This document shows positions 24,301-36,300 of a DNA stretch of 64,000 nt, piece by piece. The notes beneath the pieces were generated by a model. That model saw only the letters and a list, made by a program, of their open reading frames with translations, was not told the origin of the DNA and did no database searches. The DNA is taken from assembly GCA_943736015.1 (NCBI GenBank), contig OX031057.1, positions 56,936,001-57,000,000 of the forward strand, given 5' to 3'. The position numbers and the translations under genes were made by a program. Within the stretch, counting starts at the first letter, position 1. Every line of letters begins with the position of its first letter. This stretch comes from Tridacna crocea. Lineage: Eukaryota > Mollusca > Bivalvia > Cardiida > Cardiidae.

Positions 24301-27300
24301 GAAAAACACCCTGTTTTTAGGACAGGATTGGCATCGTCTCAATATCAAATATTTTGTTTCAAAATCAAAAATCATTTTTCTTACGTTTTGTTGTTTTAAT
24401 ACATGGTTGTATTGTTGACGAAAAAGGAAAAGTAGCGAAAACTAGAAATTAATTAGTAAGCTTATATCCCTTTAAGTCACGTCTGTTCTTTTGCTCAGAG
24501 AAACCAAATTGTAGTCATTTTACAACGAACCCTAGAAAGAAGGGTATTGAAAGCAAAGATGAAAATGTAAATGTCATGTAACCGGCATTTAAAATTCCTT
24601 TTCTCAGAATGTTAGTTTCTCCTGTTTCTAAGAGTATTTTCGAAAGTCTTGGATTACTTGATAAAAAGTAACATAATACCGAAATAGCAAGAGTCACATC
24701 TCCTTTCTCAAACAGGGGATAAGCCAGAGAACATGGATATCAACCAGTTTTTGAAAGAAGCGTTTGTAATGAAGGACTTTCAGCACCCAAATGTGATGAC
24801 TTTGCTTGGGGTGTGCCTTGACGCAGGTGACATGCCCCTCGTTGTTTTACCGTACATGAAACACGGCGACCTACTTTCATACCTGCAGGAAGAAAAACAC
24901 GTGAGTTTATGTGACTGGTTCAAAAAACACTTCAGTGTTCTTTCTAAACTAGTACTTTGCACATCATTCCTTCCAAGCTGCTTGCTGCTTTCCTACATAA
25001 TGATCATCGAAACAATGAAAATCAAAGATCTGATAGTATTGACAAAAACAAGAGGGCCACTGGCCCTGGAACGCTCACCTTATAGCTTATGAGTGAAATT
25101 CAATTATTTGAACAACTTTGGTAAAGCTTCACCCAAGGAACATCCCTGCCAAGTTTCATCAAGATTGGCCCAGTGGGTTAGGAGAAGAGGATGTATAAAG
25201 AAATTGTTGACAGACGACGGACGACAGACGCCAGACATAGGGCAATCAAATATCAAAGATCTACACCTTCCAGTTTCAAAGAAGTATTTTAAATTTTCCT
25301 TCTCTGTCCTATGTTCGAACTTGTGGTCACCAGGGCTGGGCCATTTTTACCAGCATCCTTGGAACAAACTTGGTAGAGGTCCAGTCAAAGATGCAACATA
25401 CCAAATATCAAAGCTCTTCACCTTCCGTTTAAGAAAAAAAGAAATTTAAAAATTTCCTTCTTTGTTCCTATGTTCCAACCTGTGACCTCCGGGGCAGGGC
25501 CAGTTTTGACGCCAGGGACATCATATGACCAAACTTGATAGAGGTCCACTAGAAGATTATGCATACCAAATATCTAAGCTCTGCACCTTCAAGTTTCAGA
25601 GAAGAAGATTTCTAAAGGTTTCCTTCTTTGTTGCTATGTTCGAACCTGTGAACCCCGGGGCAGGGCAAGTTTTTACCCAGAGGGCATAATATGAACAAAC
25701 TTGGTAGAGGTCCACTAGGAACTGCTATATGCCAAATATCATACCTCAATGCCTTCTAGTTTTAAAGAAGAAGAACTTTAAAAATTTTCTTTCTTTGTTC
25801 CTATGTTCGAACTTGGGACACCTCGGCACAGGGCCAGATTTGACCCTTAGGCCATAATACGAACAAACTCGGTAGAGGTCCACTTGAATGTGCTATATAC
25901 CAAAAATCAAAGCTCTACGCCATCTAGTTTCAGAGGAGAAGATTTTTAAAAATTTTCCTTCTTTGTTTCTATTATCAAACTTGTGATCCCCGGGGCTGGG
26001 TCAGTTTTGACCCCACGGGCATGATTTAAACAAACTTGGTGAAGATCCACTAGAAGATGCCACATACCAAAAATCAAAGCTCTACGACTCAAATTTTAGA
26101 GAAAAAGATTTTTAAAGTCTTCCTTCTTTGTTCCTATGCTCAAACTTGTGACCCCCGGGCTGGGGCCAGTTTTGACCCCAGGGGCATCACTTGAAAAACT
26201 AGGTAGAGGTCCACTAGAAGATGCAACAGACCAAATATCAAAGCTCTACGCTTTCTACTTTCTGAGAAGATTTTTAAATTTTTCCTTCTTTGTTCCTAGG
26301 TGTTTGTAGAGGAAATTCTTGAGACTGATGCCAAGATTTGTATTACTGCTTTAGATTTGTGTTCTGAGTAATAAAAGAAGGAGTTATCTTTCAAGAGACA
26401 CATATCTGAAAAACACGTATTGGACACTAAATGGAAGTGTACAGTACATGGATGTGAAAAGACTTTTTCACGTAGATCTAATATGACGGTTCACTTAGAA
26501 AAATGTCATCAGTCATCAAAGGAAAACGCTAGAAAACAGGCTATTAATGCATCTACAGTAAATTCCAAGCCGAACACTTATCGTCCTGATTACAGTGATA
26601 TAAGTGACTACGATAGTATTCTGGATTTAGAGGCAGACTTAGATCAGCTGGATGGCATGGAAACACACCTAGAGGACTCAAACTTGCCAGATCAGTTCAT
26701 TGACTCGCTCGATGGAGACGAAAATAACAATAGTTGGTTGGATTACGAAGACGATGTCCAGATCATAAGCCCAGATACAAGTAGTTATCAAACTGGATAT
26801 AGTAATTCAGCGGAAGATCTTTTCCTGTTCCTTCAGAACTGACTATAAAATATGAAGTCCATGAATTCCGGTTCATCCAAAAGACGAGCTACCTGAATTA
26901 TGACATTGTGGGACAAAGCATGTCTATGGAAAGAGACTTTTTTCAGTTTTCTATGTGATTTGGGTATTTTTTTTCTGAATTACATTTATTTTCTTCTTAT
27001 TTTGTTTTCCCATGGAAGTGTCGTGAAGATCACGATTGAAGACACCTTTAAGTTGCTCCTCCATGCTCCTGTCTGGCATTCACATGATTTCTTGTTGCAT
27101 CATGTGATTGCTGTACAAGAGCATGGAAAAGGGTCTTATTGGGTCATTTTTTGTGCTCCTGTTTGCTCCTGTCAAGGTCATCACTGGAATATGTAACATA
27201 TACAGGTGACCTTGACACAAGTAAAGATATAAAAGTTGAAATCTAAACTGGATAAAGGCAGAGAGAGAAAGATATCGTGGCATAATTTGAACAAACTTGG

Positions 27301-30300
27301 TAGAGGTCCACTAGGAGATGCGACATACCAAACATCAAAGCTCTAAGCCTTCAAGTTTCAGAGGAGAAGGTTTTAAAAGTTTTCTTTCTTTGTTCCTATG
27401 CTCAAACTTGTGACCCCTTAAACAATTCATCATAAAATTTCATATTTCTCTGGCCCAAGGGAGACAACTTAAAAAAGAAACACGCAAAAAAGGAGAAAAT
27501 GCTTGTAAGTCTTATATTCTAATATTGTTCTAAAGTGTTATTATCACAAGGCTTCTAATGCAACATGGAATAAAATTTCTAATTAGTTGATAAATAAGGA
27601 TTTATACTGATATATTTCTTGCTATGTTTTTACAATGAATCTGAAGTTGTCTATACTGCAATTTGACTGGAATGTCAGGATAAACGGCCCAGTCCCTTGC
27701 AGACCAATTTTAGACTTGCCCAAATTGGAACGATTTGCAGAAGACAAAAACAAGAACTGAACAAATTACAATATCCTCTCCCACGGCACACATTCAGAGT
27801 TTAAGACTCACAAAGAAGATCGATATGGAACATACGAGCACGTACAATAGCTATACATGTATGATCTCGGAACATATTCTTTTATCAAATTTATGCTGGT
27901 TAAGAATACTTCAAAATTCTCTTACTCTTATGAAAATTGTGATTTATTGTGTAACCCTTCACCCAGGAGAGAATATACAGGATGTTTCATAATATCTGTC
28001 CCCTTTCTAAACCATTATGGTTTCGTCAAAACTTAACACACAACTAAAGCAAATACGTATCTGCATAGCAGACAAAACAAATTTTATATTGACATATAAT
28101 TTGTATTAGTACTTTTGAAAGTGTCAATCCTGCCTGGCGTCAACCTTATAGGAGATATTCAATATGACGTCTGTTTTGGGCAATTACGACGTCAAGTCTT
28201 TGTCTGAAATTATTGATCTAGTTCCTACATGTTTCCTGGCAATGGAGCAGATCTCTCTCCTGATGTCACTCTTAATGATGAACTGTAGATTTTGGGGAAC
28301 TGAGAAACCCGACTTTATAGAGAAACCTCTACATAGTGAAAAGTTACTGTCTGGACAGCGTTGAGTGTCAACAGTATCATTGGTCCGTTCTTTTTCGAAG
28401 ATGATGAAGGTAAAGTTGAAACTATAAATAAGGATCACTACCTTAATCTCCTTAAGAGGAAATTTGTTCCAGCGCTGAAAAGAAGGGGGTTAACATTGAC
28501 AGGATATGGTTTCAACAAGATGCTCCATACACCGCTACAGACGTGTTCGACTGACTGACAAAAATCTTCGGTAGAAATTTCATCTCCCTCAAGACTGATC
28601 AGGAATGTCCGCCACACTCGTCTAATCTGAGCCCCCTTGACTTTTTCTTGTGGAGTTACTTGAAGGACAGGGTATACAGACCCACACCAGCAAATACAGA
28701 TGAACTTAAGAGTGCCATCAAGAGAGAGAGATCTGCTCCATTGCCAGGAAACATGTAGGAAAGTGATCAATAATTTCAGACAAAGACATGACGTCGTAAT
28801 TGCCAAAAAACGGACGTCATAGTGAACATCTCCGAAAAGATTGACGCTGGGCAGGATTGACATTTTCAAAGGTACTAATACAAATTATACATCAATATAA
28901 AATTTGTTTTGTCTGCTATGCAGATACGTATTCGCTTTAGTTGTGTGTTAAGTTTTGACGAAACCATAATGGTATAGAATGGGGACAGATATTATGAAAC
29001 GCCCTGTACTTGTACCCGTCAATGTTTACAGAATTCTTAATAAGGAACAAACAGCAACAAGAACCTATCAACAATTTAATTCAAATACTTTATTTTGTTT
29101 GAATATGCAAACAATATAAAGTTCTTCCAAGAGACGCTAATTCTTAAAACATTTTAAATCTTTACTTCTCATCCCATACCACATCGGATGGACTAAAGAT
29201 GCAAAATGCTCTTGAGAAAATCCCTATGTCGTTAGATGGCCTTGACATTGTCAGCAGCCAAAATGTCGTTTATATCTTTATTAATTAAGATAATTAACAC
29301 CGGTACAGGTGAATTTGGATACCTTGCTCAAGATTTGCGAAAAAAAGATTGATTTGTGTGCAATAATTGCCTTATATCTCCATGAAAAACATAAAATAGT
29401 TATCTGATCAGTGATATAAATGTAGAGCTATTATATCTACCGGAAACAATGTGATAAATTGACAAGAATATTATGTTTGTATGAACAAAGGTGTTTTTCT
29501 GCTTCACATCTTCAAATGTTTATCAGCACTCTGTTTTATCAGATTTAGATCGCAGCACAGGTAAGGATCCGACAGCATAATAAGTGTTGTCTGATCCAAA
29601 CCTGCAATGCCTGATAATGATGAGGTAATGCTTAGTTTTTAAAATAGCTTGTAATTACTGTATATTCATTAGCTTACACAAGTTTTTCAACTGCATACCT
29701 GAGTTACAATTCAATAACTGCTGGAACTTAATAATGTTTGGCCTTGTGTAGTAATACTTCTTTTTACGAGTGAAGCACGACTTGTATTAAAGAAGGGACA
29801 TTTCAAAAAGATAACGCATTTCATCACCAGTGTCATTGTGGATAAAAAATGGACATTTTCTTTCACTTATATGGATTTTGCTCCAAGTAAATGTTTCAAT
29901 AGGTAAGTTATGGTTAGTTGTCCTAAATTTTGCCAAAGTTAGGTAGTCTTTATTTGGTAAAGAAGTAAGATAGTTTTCAAGCTATTTTATCCTTAAATAA
30001 GCCATAGTTGGTACCTTTACTAGACTTTTGTTAACTGTTGTGCCATTGTTGTTGATATTAATCCGTTAGTATTTTTCTATCTTATTTGTATCATCATTCA
30101 TGTATGTAGATTGATTTATCCAAATGTCAGGCCGTCCTATTCCATTTAGTGTACTTTTTATATATTCAATCCATTTGGATTTAAAATCAGTGGTATAGGT
30201 CATGATTTGATATAATTCATATGAAAATTTGCTCTGATTTCCTGTAACTAATCTACTCCAATAAGTTATCATTCTTGTTTTTATTATTTTTTCCAAAGAG

Positions 30301-33300
30301 AACCTACCTGTTTCTGCATATAATGTGGAGTGTTCTGTTTTAAGTGTAAAACTTTTCTAAGGAATGCACGATGTAATTTTTCAAAGAATTTATGATCTTC
30401 ATATCCCAATACATCTGAGGAGAATGTTAAAATAGTATGGTCAAATAACTTAAACACAATATCAACAGGTAAATTCAAATTGTTAACTTTTCTGTAAAAA
30501 TAGTATAGTGCCTTTGTTGCTTGTTGTACAAGATATTTTCTATTTGTTAAGAAACTTCAAGTAGAAGAAAAATAAATACCCAGATATTTTGTTTTCAAGT
30601 TAAAAGGAATATCTTTTTTTCTTCCTACTGCCAAATATTATGATCAGAGTTTTATTAATATTCACCTGTAATTTCCAAGTTTTACAATATTCTGAGAAGC
30701 TATTCGGACATAACTGTAACTTTTTTGGGTCATCTGCAAATATAACAGTGTCATCCACATACAGCAGAATTAATATTTTAGCATTATATCAAATCCATTG
30801 TAGCGTAGGGCTATACCATCATTATTGTAGTTGTTGAGATGGCACTCGAGGTCATTCAAAAACAACGAGAAAGGGACTGGTGACAGATTTTTGCCTTGCC
30901 TGACTCTGCAATTACATAGAAAAAAATTCAGAAAGATTACTGTTTACTGATACGCATGATTTGATATTTTGGTACATATTTCTAATAAGATGAAAAAAAT
31001 ACCATTTATGCCATATGTACATGTAAGTAATTTGGACCACAATCCGACCCGCCATACAGAATCAAATGCTTTAGAGAAGTCTATGTAGCAGCAGAAGAGC
31101 CTTTTATTGTAAAACTTGAACAGTTCAATAATAGAGTTCAGGGTAAATTGGTGATCAGTTATAGAATAGTTTGCTCTGACGCCAGCTTGATTTTCTGATA
31201 AGAGATTGTGAGATAATATACAGTCAGACATAAGTGGAGCATCTCTAAAACTGACCAGCAACAGCCCATGTGCTTAGATCAGCATTACACAATTTGCCAT
31301 TTCTGGGCTTCTGAAAGTTTTCTCGTTGCCATCCTTTCATTTGGCTCATAAAGCAGCCTGTTACTTGTCTAGTTGGTCCGAAAATAGCTTGAAAATATAC
31401 CAAATAAAAGTTTATCCTTTTAAAAAAAATATGACTAAATTTGTTCGGGTGATGGTTAACTTGTGTCTGACTATATAAAGTGTTGTAACCGGTCATTCAA
31501 GACAGAGGTAAAACGCTTACTAACACATCTTAAGAGTGTAATAGGGCGATAATTTTCAGGGTCATTTCTTTCACCCTTATTCTTGTATATTGGTATAATA
31601 ACACCTGATGACCATTCAGTTGGAAATATCCCTAATTTTAGGATTTTGTTAAAGAGGTTTATATAAACTGGTAATAATTTTTCCTGTGAATATTAAATGT
31701 ACTCATTTTTAGTATTAGCTAAGCCTGGTGATTTATTGGAATTAATTTTTTTAATGCTCTTTTGAATTTTCTGTGGTGTGAAGGGAACATTCAATATTGG
31801 GTCATCATCTAATGTCATGTCTTCAAAGTTTATGGTAAGATCCTCATTGTCATGTGACTCATCATCACTGACATTTTAAAAATGTTTATATAATGATTCC
31901 AAACAGATAAGTAGAACTAACATCTCACGATTATCAATCAAGAGAGTCAAGAAAAAGGGTCTTTGACATGAAACTAAAGTGTCGGTGAAATTTCTTCAAA
32001 ATTGTTATGGATCAGTCGTGTTGTAAAACTGTCTTGAAACCGTTTTTTTTGGTATGTTTGTTTTGTTTGTTTTATTCCGCCCGTTAATCCACTGAAAATG
32101 CTTCACGCGAAACAAAGTTTATGCCATGCATTTAAGTCTATCATGTATAGAATAATATTTATGTTTAACACATTACCACACAATCCCTACTTTTGACGAC
32201 CCTGAGAAAGAAGCCTTTAGAGAACATTGTGGGAAAAGGAGAAAATGCTGGTCCCACAATGTAGTATACCTTTAATAAAAAAAAATCAAATTTTCAGTCA
32301 CTTTTATTTTGTTTGTCGTCTGCAAATGCTTTCGATTTGGACGAGCCTATAATATTGTTTTGTGATAATGAGTTAAAGCAATGTTTGCTCCGAAATGGAT
32401 ATATTTCAAAAGCACACGATACTCAACCCGTTGTTCAAAACGTCCAGCACAACATCGTCATTTTCGTCATCAGTCGGCGGAAGGTAAGTTTCATCCTCAT
32501 CTTCAGGAACTTAAGAAGTTTTATTAAAAATTTGCTTGTACATGGCCCACAATCGTCTGTTTTTTCGTCTTCAATATCGTTAAGTTAAACAACGTCCAAC
32601 GTTAAACAAGCTATCCTATGACGTCACAAATCAAGGCATCAACAATAAGTAAAGGAGATAAGTGATACAATGAAATTAATAAGCAGAAATATAAATTGAA
32701 AAAAAGTACTTTTACTATTAGTAACTAATTTACTTTTAGCTCACCTTAGCACAAAGTGCTAAAGGTGAGCTATTGTGATCGCCCTATGTCCGTCGTCCGT
32801 CAACAATGTCTTTAAACATTTTCTCCTAAACCACTGAGCCAATCTTGATGAAACTTTGCAGGAATTTTCCTTTGGCACAGCTTTACCAAAACTGTTCAAA
32901 GAATTGAATTCCGACCATAACTCTGGTTGCCATGGCAACAAAAAGGAAAAAAATCTTTGAAAATCTTCTTCTCTGAAACTAGAAGAGGTAGAGTCTTGAT
33001 ATTTGGTATGTGGCATTCTGAAAATATTGAATTAAATCCTTTTGCCACACTTCATCCTACTTTCTTTGAAAATATATTTTGGTACATAAGCAGGTGTAAG
33101 TTTAAGTATCGCATATATTATAATACAGCTGTAAAAATTATTTCAACGCTTGGGCGCAATATTGAACATACGCTGTGTGTCAAATGTGGGCAATTTTATG
33201 ATGTTATAGCTGTACATGGTCTCTTGTATTGCTATTCTACAAAGGAAATGAGAGAAAAACTTTTCTACATGTTATTATCAAAATATGGTTCACGTGTAAG

Positions 33301-36300
33301 TGATAGCTTTAGAAATTCATGTGATTTAACTAAAACTAGCATTCTTCTTGGTGCACCTATACCAGATTTTTTATAACAATTTTTATTTGTAGAACACATA
33401 GATTTTGTAGTGTCTCTGTTATATTATTTCATGCCACATGGGTAGTATTTAATACATACATGTAGCTGATACTGCTTTTAGGTATAATAATACTTGATGC
33501 ACTTATGTTTGCAATGACGGAAATAGCATCATTTATAAGTGGTGATTATAATATTACCTTAATTATTTCCATTTTATTATTTTCATGTTCAGTGCTATCC
33601 TTATCGTTACTTTTTTCCATTATTTGTCTGTGTAATCTCTCGCTCTCTCTCTCCTTTTTCTTTCTGTTTTTTTTTTTTTTTTTTTTTTATGTGTGTATGC
33701 GTGTTGTAGTTTAGTCTTTGTATACTTGTAAATCTTCACTTGCTCGAGGAAATAAAGATATGAATGAAAAAGTTTGTTCCAATTATGCCCATAGGGTCAA
33801 AAATGCCCCCCCCCCGTGGGTCACAAGTTTGAGCATAGGAACAAAGAAGGAAAACTTTAAAAATCTTATCCTCTGAAACTAGCTGGCGTAGCGCCTTGAT
33901 AGTTGGTCTGTTGCATCTCCTAGTAGACTCCTACCAAGTTTGTTCATATGATGTCCTTGGGGTCAAAACTGGCCCAGCCCCGGGGGTCATAAGTTGGAAG
34001 AGAGCAACAAAGAAGGAAATTTTAAAAAAATTCTTCTCTGAAACTTGATGGTGTTGAACTTTGATATTTGTTATATAGCATGTTCTAGTGGACCTCTACC
34101 AAGTTTGTTCATATGAAGCCCTTGGGGTCAATACTGGTCCTGTCCCGGGGAGGTCACAAGTTCGAACATAGGAACAAAGAAAGAAAATTTTCAAATTCTT
34201 CTTCTCTAAAACTAGAAGGCATACAGGTATGATATTTGGCATGTAGCAATTCCTAGTGGACCTCTACCAAGTTTGTTAATATTATATACTTTGGTTCAAA
34301 AATGGCACTGTCCCGAGGGTCACAGGTTTCAACATAGCAACAAAAAAGGAAAATTTTAGAAATCTTCTTCTCTGAAACTCGAAGATGCAGAACTTTAATT
34401 TTGGTATGCAGAATCTTCTAGTGGACCTCTCCTAAGTTTGGTCATATGATGTCCCTGGCGTCAAAACTGGCCCTGCCCAGGAGGTCACAGGTTGGAACAT
34501 AGGAACAAAGAAGGAAAAATTTAAATTTCTTTTTCTCTTAAACGGGAAGGTGTAGAGCTTTGATATTTGGTATGTAGGATCTTTGAGTGGACCTCTTCCA
34601 AGGATGCTGCTTTGGTCAAAACTGGTCCTGTCCCGGGGACCACAAGTTTGAACATAGGACAAAGAGGGAAAATTTAAAATTCTTCTTTGAAAATGGAAGG
34701 TGTAGAGCTTTGATATTTTATTGCCCTATGTCCTGCGTCTGTCGTCCAGCGTCCGTCGTCTGTCAACAATTTCTTTAAGGCAGGGATGTTCCTTGGGTGA
34801 AGCTTTACCAAAATTGTTCAAAGAATTGAATTTCAATCATAAGCTATAATCTAAGGTGAGCGTTCAAGGGCCAATGACCCTCTTTTTCTAATTACAGCAT
34901 GTCCAGGTTTCCATTTGATAAATGTAGATTTGAAAATTAACATTATCTAAAACTTGTTGATTTGCCCTTTAAGGAATAAAGTCAAGAAAGGCGATGAACA
35001 CTTTGAAGGCGGTGGTAATACAGCTTAGGCCTTTTTGAAAGCCTTGTTGTTGCGAACACCGAAAGTGGACTCTACTGTTTAGTGGGCATGACTATACTGT
35101 ATTTGTTATGAGCTCTTTATATACTTTGCAAAATGTTGAAATAAACGATATTGGCATGTAGCTGACTTGGTCGTGTTTTGGCTTAATTGGAATAATATAG
35201 CTGCTTCACCAAGCGTCTGGTAAACATTAATGGTCTAGTAAACTACTGAATAATACGACAAGCGCTTCTACGATAATCTGTCACCCGTAAATTATATGTT
35301 TATTTGTGATACTATCATGTGACGGGCCTCTTTTAAGGTCTTTCGTCACTAGCGAGATTTCTGCGGCATCGAACTTACGTTCGAGTTTAAACAATTTTTG
35401 TTTGATTTGGTGAATATAGCATATTTCGACGGATTTACTGACTTCCGCTTCAAAATGGCTACTATTACTTTTATTTGTTTCGTTAAATATATCGTAAATA
35501 TAGTTCTAAAAACCTTTTGAGGAGTTTTTGTCCCGCCATATCTTAAATTTTCAACTGTGACAGGAGTACCCTTTTTCCGGTGTTTTATTAGACTCCAAAA
35601 TAGCCTGGAAATGGTTTGGACATTCCGATCGAGGACCTCAAACAGTTTGTATAGAATATGTTTTTGATGCAAAACGCAGCAATTTTCTAAATTCGCTTTT
35701 TGCCGCTTTGTAATTACGATATGACTTACGGGATCTACCTCTATTAATCCAAATTTGCGTTTTTCTCGCGATGTCTTGTGGGTAATTTCAATCCATCAGA
35801 CCAGTATGGTTTCGTATGTTCATGTATATTAAACCTATTCTTCGGAAGTTTTTAGCTCTACTAGCTTTCAGCAAGCAGGGCTTATGTCATGGCGTGGTTT
35901 CCGTCGTCCGTCCGTCCGTCCGTCTGTCCGTCCGTTAGTCTTTTTCTTGTTTACGCGATAAAGTCTGCATTTGTTGCCCGATTTTCATGAAACTTGCACA
36001 GTTTGTTTATCTCATCAATAGCTTCAATTCTATTGATTTTGAGAAAAGTCCAAAAAACAGTATGGGAAAAGTAGCCATTTCAAGTTGAAAATTTCAAATT
36101 CTTGTTTATGCGATAAAGTCTGCATTTGTGGTCAGATTTTCGTGAAAATTGCACAGTTTGTTTATCTCATCAATAGCTTCAACCCTATTGATTTTGAGAA
36201 AAATCCAAGAGACAGTATGGGAAAAGTAGCCATTTCAAGTTGAAAATTTCTAATACTTGTTTACGCGATAAAGTCTGCATTTGTGGCCCGATTTTTTGTG

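Larger units (their letters stand above)
25050..27425 (+). repeat. Family D (pearl/HINE-like) element, about 165-bp tandem core
   Basis: Begins GAGGGCCACTGGCCCTGGAA with an ACGACGGACGACAGACG run near 25215, then about seven core units starting ACCAAATATCAAAGCTC near 25242, 25399, 25565, 25731, 25900, 26065 and 26229; one more lies at about 27284-27425. Bivalve pearl elements and HINEs have about 160-bp tandem cores next to an ACGG-type microsatellite. The array is interrupted at 26299-27283 by unrelated sequence. Confidence 0.75.

Noticed and set aside
26250-26320. Splice acceptor TTTGTTCCTAG before the zinc-finger ORF
   Set aside because: The tract is part of the family D core unit (TTCCTTCTTTGTTCCTATG in other units), so it cannot be taken as evidence for an exon.
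28438-28869. Minus-strand open frame of 143 codons
   Set aside because: Antisense shadow of the mariner-type transposase ([12 protein letters not shown] is on the plus strand).
32927-33376. Plus-strand 149-codon protein
   Set aside because: Artefact: its first third is family D repeat and the rest the C-terminus of an inserted LINE.
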